Both the position numbers and the translations under genes were made by a program. This document shows, piece by piece, positions 5,872 through 9,539 of a DNA stretch of 9,539 nucleotides. The notes under the pieces are model-generated. The model saw nothing but the letters and a program-made list of their open reading frames with translations. It was not told the origin of the DNA and did not search any database. The stretch's first letter is position 1, and every line of letters begins with the position of its first letter. The DNA is from Lachnospiraceae bacterium UBA7589 (GTDB lineage: Bacteria > Bacillota > Clostridia > Lachnospirales > Lachnospiraceae), in NCBI GenBank assembly GCA_002476495.1, contig DLKL01000021.1, positions 1 to 9,539 on the forward strand, in the 5' to 3' direction.

Positions 5872-5941
5872 GATTATTCATACATTATGCACAAATTATC
5901 CCAATAAATAATCATATACAAAAATATCTAAAATATAAGCT

Positions 5942-5984
5942 AAGGGCTGCTACCTAAACCATAACCGGTTAAGGTGCAGCCCTT
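5942..5984 (-). terminator. long hairpin after the surface-protein gene
   Basis: AAGGGCTGC (5942-5950) pairs with GCAGCCCTT (5976-5984). After a one-base bulge, ACCTAAACC (5952-5960) pairs with GGTTAAGGT (5967-5975) with one mismatch, leaving a 6-nt loop. The T-run on the minus strand is poor (CTTATATTTT after the stem). It isolates the surface-protein gene from the carrier operon. Confidence 0.65.
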
Positions 5985-6026
5985 GGCAATTTAGAATTTA
6001 ACAGTATTTATATTTTTAAGTAAAAT

Positions 6027-8342
6027 CTATTTGATTTTTCCTGAAAGCTTTCCTGTTACCATAAGCCCGGTGCCAAGAAGCATCATTAAAGCAAAAAGCA
6101 TCCATATTTCGTCTCCTGTATTTGGAGCTTTGTCATTTTTGTTGTCCTTGTTTTCTGTATTTGGCTTTGTATCTTCTTTGATATCATTCTCGTTTTCCTT
6201 AAGCTTAGGAATAATTACAGATGCCTTATCAGTAATTTCTGTCTTTCCGTCAGCATCCATAAACCACTTTCCACAATCACATATCCAGTAAGCCTTATTT
6301 CCCTCGGCTTGGGCTGTGGCACTTTTTGCAGGGACAGCCGTAAGCTTATGGGCTTTGCCGTTTATATTGCATATGTTTTTACCTGTTTTTGCTATAGTAT
6401 ATATACTAAAATGATTTGTTTCAAAGCTGGCAATACCATTATTAACCTCTATCGGATGTTCTTCTATATTGCCCTCATCATCTATATAGTATGCTGAAAG
6501 CTCCATATCCTTAAACTCATCCCCAAGAGGCACATACACATCAAATGTGCTGTTATCAAGTTTTGATACATATTCATCGTTTGAACCCGAATAAAGTTTT
6601 ATGTCAAGACTAATAATTTTGTCTGTTCCAAGGGTATCCTTTATGTAATTGCATTTTTCATTATCCGTAACATAATTTGAGCGTATGCTTGCATCAAGAG
6701 GAACCTTTGAAGATTGTGTCTCAACAGATACGTCAGTTGTAATATCCACTGTCTTGCACTCCGGAGTAACCATTTTACTGCTGTCAGGTATAATAAAGAA
6801 TTTGTAAGTATTATTGTCAATCTCGAAATTGAAATAATATTGTGGTTTAGTCTGAAGCTCAAGATTACCGATAATCATGTTCTGCAAATCCTCACTACCT
6901 ATTGATTCAAATAAACCTCCTTTAGTGATATTGACTATGCCGGAATCCCCAAGGTAGCTGTCTATCCTTTCCTTTGCAGCAGCTATAAGAGAATCCTCGT
7001 CCAAAGCCACCTGGTCAGGTACATAAATAATCTGCTTTGCAACAGCCAAAAACCATGGAAATGCACAGCATACAGTTCCGTCAGCACTTATTGTTGCATT
7101 GCCGGCACTCATTTTTGTGAAATCATCTGTTGCTCCTGCCATGGAATTATGAACCCGAAGCTGAATATTGGTATTTTCAAATATGCTTTTTAATTCTCCT
7201 GAATAATTAGCCATGTTAGCCATGCACACAAGATCATTTGAATCAAAGCCTGTAGTAAAAAGATTAATTACCTCCAAATCGTTAATACATACTGACTTTC
7301 CGCCATAATTAAAATTATCCGGAATGCGTGCCGCATACTTTTCCACACGGGAGAGTACAGAAGAGCTTATATTTCCTTTAAATTCAACCTCAATAATATG
7401 CTTTTCAGGGGTCATATAATCTTTTTCAGAATAATCTGTATAAACCACCAGAAACTTATTATTATCCAAATCCAGACAATATGCATAAAACGAAAGTTCA
7501 TCCACAGACTCATTGTATTTTTCAAGTTCCACATTTACCATTGTTGCTGCTTCTTCCTCTGCCTCTGCAGCTTCTTCCTGATTTGCTGCATCATATACAG
7601 GCTTTATGGCATTTACAACTATCTTACCATCGGTAAGTATTTTTTTGAAATTTCCGGATATAGGACGGAGTACCTCATAGTTTTCATTCTCGATTATATA
7701 TTCGGTTCCCGAAGCCATATATTTTTCCGGATTATCCTGAAATATTCCCGAATATATCACAAGTGTTCCGTCATTTACGTCAAATTGCTTATCTGTGTAA
7801 TTCTTGTAATAATAACTACCTGAATATACATTAATACTGCCTGCCTTTCCATCCGGCTGCTTCCCACTTTCTATCTTGAGAGTGCCATTGCATGTAATAT
7901 TTCCCCTTATATTAAGGGTGGCTCCATTTTCCACCACGAAGGCATTTCTTCCCTCCACGGCAGAACCCATAGGCATTTGAATATAACCATTTGTGTACAA
8001 ATCATTAATTATATTAACCGTTACATTCTCACTGATTCTTATAGTACTGGCACTATCAATCATAAAAATATAGTTACCGTTTAAATCAATGGTAATGCTT
8101 TTATCAATTACAAGCTCCTCACCGGATCCAATCTCATACCTGTATGGTGACGAGCCCCGGGTATCGGGAAGAGTAATTATGTCCCCGTCTTCAGCATTGG
8201 CAATAGCCGCCTTAAGCTCATCAATGTTTACTATTTTACCGGTTTGCGGTGGTTCTGTTGCCTTAGGACATAATGGGCACATGGCAAAAACTGTAACTAA
8301 TGCCAAAAGACAGCTTAACATTTTCCTGATTCCTGATTTCAT
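6027..8342 (-). CDS. secreted cell-wall-anchored protein, function unknown
   Basis: A 771-aa exported protein. It has an N-terminal signal peptide (basic MKSGIRK, hydrophobic core about 8-22, probable cleavage near 28). A region of short repeated beta-strands (about 36-230: IDLNGN, VTVNIINDL, ATLNIRGNITCNGTLKIESG) resembles right-handed beta-helix adhesin or pectate-lyase-like folds. An acidic alanine/glutamate-rich stretch follows. A long central part is unrecognised. An Ig-like strand group then ends in FETNHFSIYTIA. Next is a module (about 656-715) with YWICDCGKWFMDADGKTEI, a repeat type seen in Lachnospiraceae surface proteins. A polar Asn/Asp/Lys linker leads to APNTGD (739-744), a hydrophobic helix and the basic tail GKLSGKIK, so a sortase probably anchors it. 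I chose the ATG at 8342 because AAGGGGG lies just before it. The next in-frame ATG, at 8357, and those further upstream lack such a site. Confidence 0.85.
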   Translation of the reverse strand: MKSGIRKMLSCLLALVTVFAMCPLCPKATEPPQTGKIVNIDELKAAIANAEDGDIITLPDTRGSSPYRYEIGSGEELVIDKSITIDLNGNYIFMIDSASTIRISENVTVNIINDLYTNGYIQMPMGSAVEGRNAFVVENGATLNIRGNITCNGTLKIESGKQPDGKAGSINVYSGSYYYKNYTDKQFDVNDGTLVIYSGIFQDNPEKYMASGTEYIIENENYEVLRPISGNFKKILTDGKIVVNAIKPVYDAANQEEAAEAEEEAATMVNVELEKYNESVDELSFYAYCLDLDNNKFLVVYTDYSEKDYMTPEKHIIEVEFKGNISSSVLSRVEKYAARIPDNFNYGGKSVCINDLEVINLFTTGFDSNDLVCMANMANYSGELKSIFENTNIQLRVHNSMAGATDDFTKMSAGNATISADGTVCCAFPWFLAVAKQIIYVPDQVALDEDSLIAAAKERIDSYLGDSGIVNITKGGLFESIGSEDLQNMIIGNLELQTKPQYYFNFEIDNNTYKFFIIPDSSKMVTPECKTVDITTDVSVETQSSKVPLDASIRSNYVTDNEKCNYIKDTLGTDKIISLDIKLYSGSNDEYVSKLDNSTFDVYVPLGDEFKDMELSAYYIDDEGNIEEHPIEVNNGIASFETNHFSIYTIAKTGKNICNINGKAHKLTAVPAKSATAQAEGNKAYWICDCGKWFMDADGKTEITDKASVIIPKLKENENDIKEDTKPNTENKDNKNDKAPNTGDEIWMLFALMMLLGTGLMVTGKLSGKIK

Positions 8343-8397
8343 ACATTTCCCCCTTAACATAAACTTATTTTTTAAACACATAGGTCTAATTACCAAT

Positions 8398-8426
8398 ATT
8401 TTACACTATATGAGATAATTACGCAA
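8398..8426 (-). promoter_or_regulatory. possible promoter of the surface-protein gene
   Basis: On the minus strand: TTGCGT (8421-8426), a 17-bp spacer, then TAAAAT (8398-8403). The -35 matches only at its first three bases. Position and spacing suit the gene starting at 8342, with a leader of about 50 nt. Confidence 0.4.
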
Positions 8427-8548
8427 TATTTTTCTGTCATAGTCCGTCACTGTATGCATATTCCGTATATAGCGCTTTAATTTTTTCGGCATTTGTTTTA
8501 TTATATTGAATTTTATTTATGTGTTTTTCTTTTATCAGCAATTTTTTC

Positions 8549-8577
8549 TTGACTTATTATATATTATATACTATTAT
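8549..8577 (+). promoter_or_regulatory. plus-strand promoter without an assigned gene
   Basis: TTGACT (8549-8554), a 17-bp spacer and TATTAT (8572-8577), each box one base from consensus. It is the only convincing plus-strand promoter in the window. A transcript from near 8584 would run to the hairpin at 8807-8852, about 270 nt, with no coding frame worth naming. AT-rich DNA produces such matches by chance, so confidence is limited. Confidence 0.45.
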
Positions 8578-8806
8578 AACAATAGAGATATTTGAGTATA
8601 TCTTCATATCTTTTTGCATCAACCCTGTTTTTTCCAGATTACAATTTTAATACAGATACGGATTGTCTTATTCATATTGCCATCAAGGCATAATCTTGCT
8701 TTATTGCATATGTAAGAACTGTTTACAGATTCAGTTACATATTCTTTTATTATATCTGATATTCTATCATCTTCTATCCTTTTCTGTACATTTTTGATGC
8801 TGAAGC

Positions 8807-8852
8807 AAAAAAGAGGGTGCTATGCATTAAAAATGCATAGCACCCTCTTTTT
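8807..8852 (-). terminator. very strong terminator after rplA, probably bidirectional
   Basis: Arms at 8813-8828 and 8832-8847 are perfectly complementary (16 bp) around a 3-nt AAA loop, extended by A/T pairs on both sides (A-run 8807-8812, T-run 8848-8852). It therefore supplies a T-run in either direction. It lies about 17 nt past the rplA stop codon. Confidence 0.93.
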
Positions 8853-8869
8853 GCTATATCAAGAACAAA

Positions 8870-9539
8870 TTAGTACTTAGCTGTGTTAAGTTTAACGCCA
8901 GGACCCATAGTTGAAGCGATTACTACGCTCTTAAGATACTGTCCCTTAGCAGCTGAAGGCTTTGCCTTGATAACTGCATCTATTAAAGTCTGGAAGTTGT
9001 CTGTTAACTGCTCCTCTGTAAAAGAAGCTTTTCCAATTGGCACATGGATAATATTTGACTTATCAAGTCTGTATTCAATCTTACCAGCCTTAATATCATT
9101 AACTGCTTTTGTAACGTCCATTGTTACTGTACCGGCCTTAGGGTTTGGCATTAAGCCTTTAGGTCCAAGTACACGTCCTAAACGACCGACAACACCCATC
9201 ATATCGGGGGTCGCAATGCAGCGTTCGAAATTGATGGTGCCTTTCATGACTTCTTCCATCAAATCTTCGGCGCCGACGACATCGGCTCCTGCTTTTTTCG
9301 CTTCTTCGGCTTTGGCGCCGCGGGCGAAAACGGCAACGCGGACGGTTTTACCCGTACCGTTGGGCATTCCGACAACGCCGCGAATCATCTGATCCGCCTG
9401 ACGCGGGTCGACATTCAAGCCCATCACGATTTCGACGGTTTCGTCGAATTTGGCTTTGGGAGCGGCTTTCAGCAGAGCAATGGCTTCGTCCAGCTCGTAA
9501 GCTTTCGCGGGATCGACGGCTTTGTAAGCAGCCGTTAAA
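8870..9539 (-). CDS. rplA: 50S ribosomal protein L1, 5' end missing, mosaic
   Basis: L1 binds 23S rRNA at the L1 stalk, helps release deacylated tRNA from the E site, and in many bacteria represses its own operon. The frame is open to the window edge and gives about 223 residues of the usual 230 or so, so only a handful of N-terminal residues are missing. The first in-frame GTG (9427) is internal and not the real start. The C-terminal half (GTVTMDVTKAVNDIKAGKIEYRLDK onwards, ending VKLNTAKY) reads like clostridial L1. The N-terminal half (MGLNVDPRQADQMIRGVVGM, TGKTVRVAVFARG, TINFERCIATPDMM) reads like alphaproteobacterial L1. Hand counts give about 41% GC over 8881-9060 against about 58% over 9241-9420. 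The frame is intact across the switch. A strong terminator follows the stop. Confidence 0.93.
   Translation of the reverse strand, partial: LTAAYKAVDPAKAYELDEAIALLKAAPKAKFDETVEIVMGLNVDPRQADQMIRGVVGMPNGTGKTVRVAVFARGAKAEEAKKAGADVVGAEDLMEEVMKGTINFERCIATPDMMGVVGRLGRVLGPKGLMPNPKAGTVTMDVTKAVNDIKAGKIEYRLDKSNIIHVPIGKASFTEEQLTDNFQTLIDAVIKAKPSAAKGQYLKSVVIASTMGPGVKLNTAKY
9170..9215. other. composition and phylogeny breakpoint inside rplA
   Basis: Codon choice changes within the conserved segment that encodes ATPDMMGVVGRLGRVLGPKG. On the coding strand the Ala-Thr-Pro codons are GCG ACC CCC, whereas the Leu-Gly-Arg-Val-Leu codons a few residues later are TTA GGA CGT GTA CTT. The switch therefore falls at roughly 9175-9205. 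Sequence beyond it probably belongs to a different genome. Confidence 0.7.

Larger units (their letters stand above)
8343..8869. other. gene-poor intergenic region, 527 bp
   Basis: The AT-rich gap between rplA and the surface-protein gene holds the leader and possible promoter of the latter (8343-8426), a good plus-strand promoter (8549-8577), a short hairpin at 8586-8603 (AGATAT/ATATCT), and the rplA terminator (8807-8852). On the minus strand a frame stays open from the terminator down to a TGA at 8619-8621 but has no plausible start codon. No rplJ/rplL or L10 leader appears here, although these often follow rplA. Confidence 0.6.

Noticed and set aside
7398..7823. Plus-strand open frame of 141 codons opposite the surface-protein gene
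   Set aside because: Its product is dominated by Ile, Phe and Cys as expected from the antisense of an AT-rich gene, it has no ribosome site, and the minus-strand protein explains the region.
8619..8823. Minus-strand open frame of about 65 codons (contains VQKRIEDDRISDIIKEY) ending at a TGA at 8619-8621
   Set aside because: It has no ATG, GTG or TTG before a late internal ATG at 8675, no ribosome site, and runs into the rplA terminator hairpin. It may be an eroded gene end or chance; not supportable as a CDS.
8883..9392. Plus-strand open frame of 169 codons opposite rplA
   Set aside because: It is the antisense shadow of a conserved ribosomal protein gene.
1..9539. CRISPR array, insertion sequence or phage attachment site
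   Set aside because: No regularly spaced direct repeats, transposase or integrase frames, or direct repeats of a tRNA 3' end were seen; the tRNA pair shows no sign of integration.

Overview
The window reads as Gram-positive, low-GC Clostridia, most likely Lachnospiraceae. Base composition is AT-rich, ribosome binding sites are strong (GGAGG, AGGGGG), promoters are clean sigma-A type, and a surface protein ends in a sortase-type signal (APNTGD). Every gene I can support lies on the minus strand, so the window is described here from high to low coordinates, the direction of transcription.

Right edge (about 8807-9539): the 3' part of rplA (ribosomal protein L1), running off the window and closed by a very strong hairpin terminator. 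The gene looks mosaic. Its C-terminal half is Firmicutes-like, whereas its N-terminal half, above roughly 9200, has much higher GC and CpG and an alphaproteobacterial-looking protein sequence. An assembly chimera at a conserved gene near a contig end is the leading explanation. A gene-poor stretch (8343-8869) follows, with one good plus-strand promoter that faces no gene.

Middle (4437-8342): a 771-aa secreted, cell-wall-anchored protein of unknown function with its own promoter and terminator. Next is a compact carrier-protein cassette: an 80-aa acyl/peptidyl carrier protein, then a 351-aa protein that I tentatively relate to the BtrH-like proteins found beside carrier proteins, then a hairpin, then an Sfp-type 4'-phosphopantetheinyl transferase. 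The transferase could activate the carrier, and the middle protein could act on whatever the carrier holds. No adenylation, ketosynthase or thioesterase gene is present. This is the most interesting system in the window. A palindrome sits inside its promoter.

Left part (1-3737): tRNA-Arg(ACG) and tRNA-Gln(CUG), each with its own promoter. The first promoter overlaps the stop codon of the transferase gene. Then come a 120-aa orphan gene, and cvfB, ridA and a DUF1294 membrane protein in a tight run, followed by ilvE (branched-chain aminotransferase) behind a possible promoter. RidA removes reactive enamine/imine species that damage PLP enzymes, including IlvE in studied enterobacteria, so ridA near ilvE makes metabolic sense.
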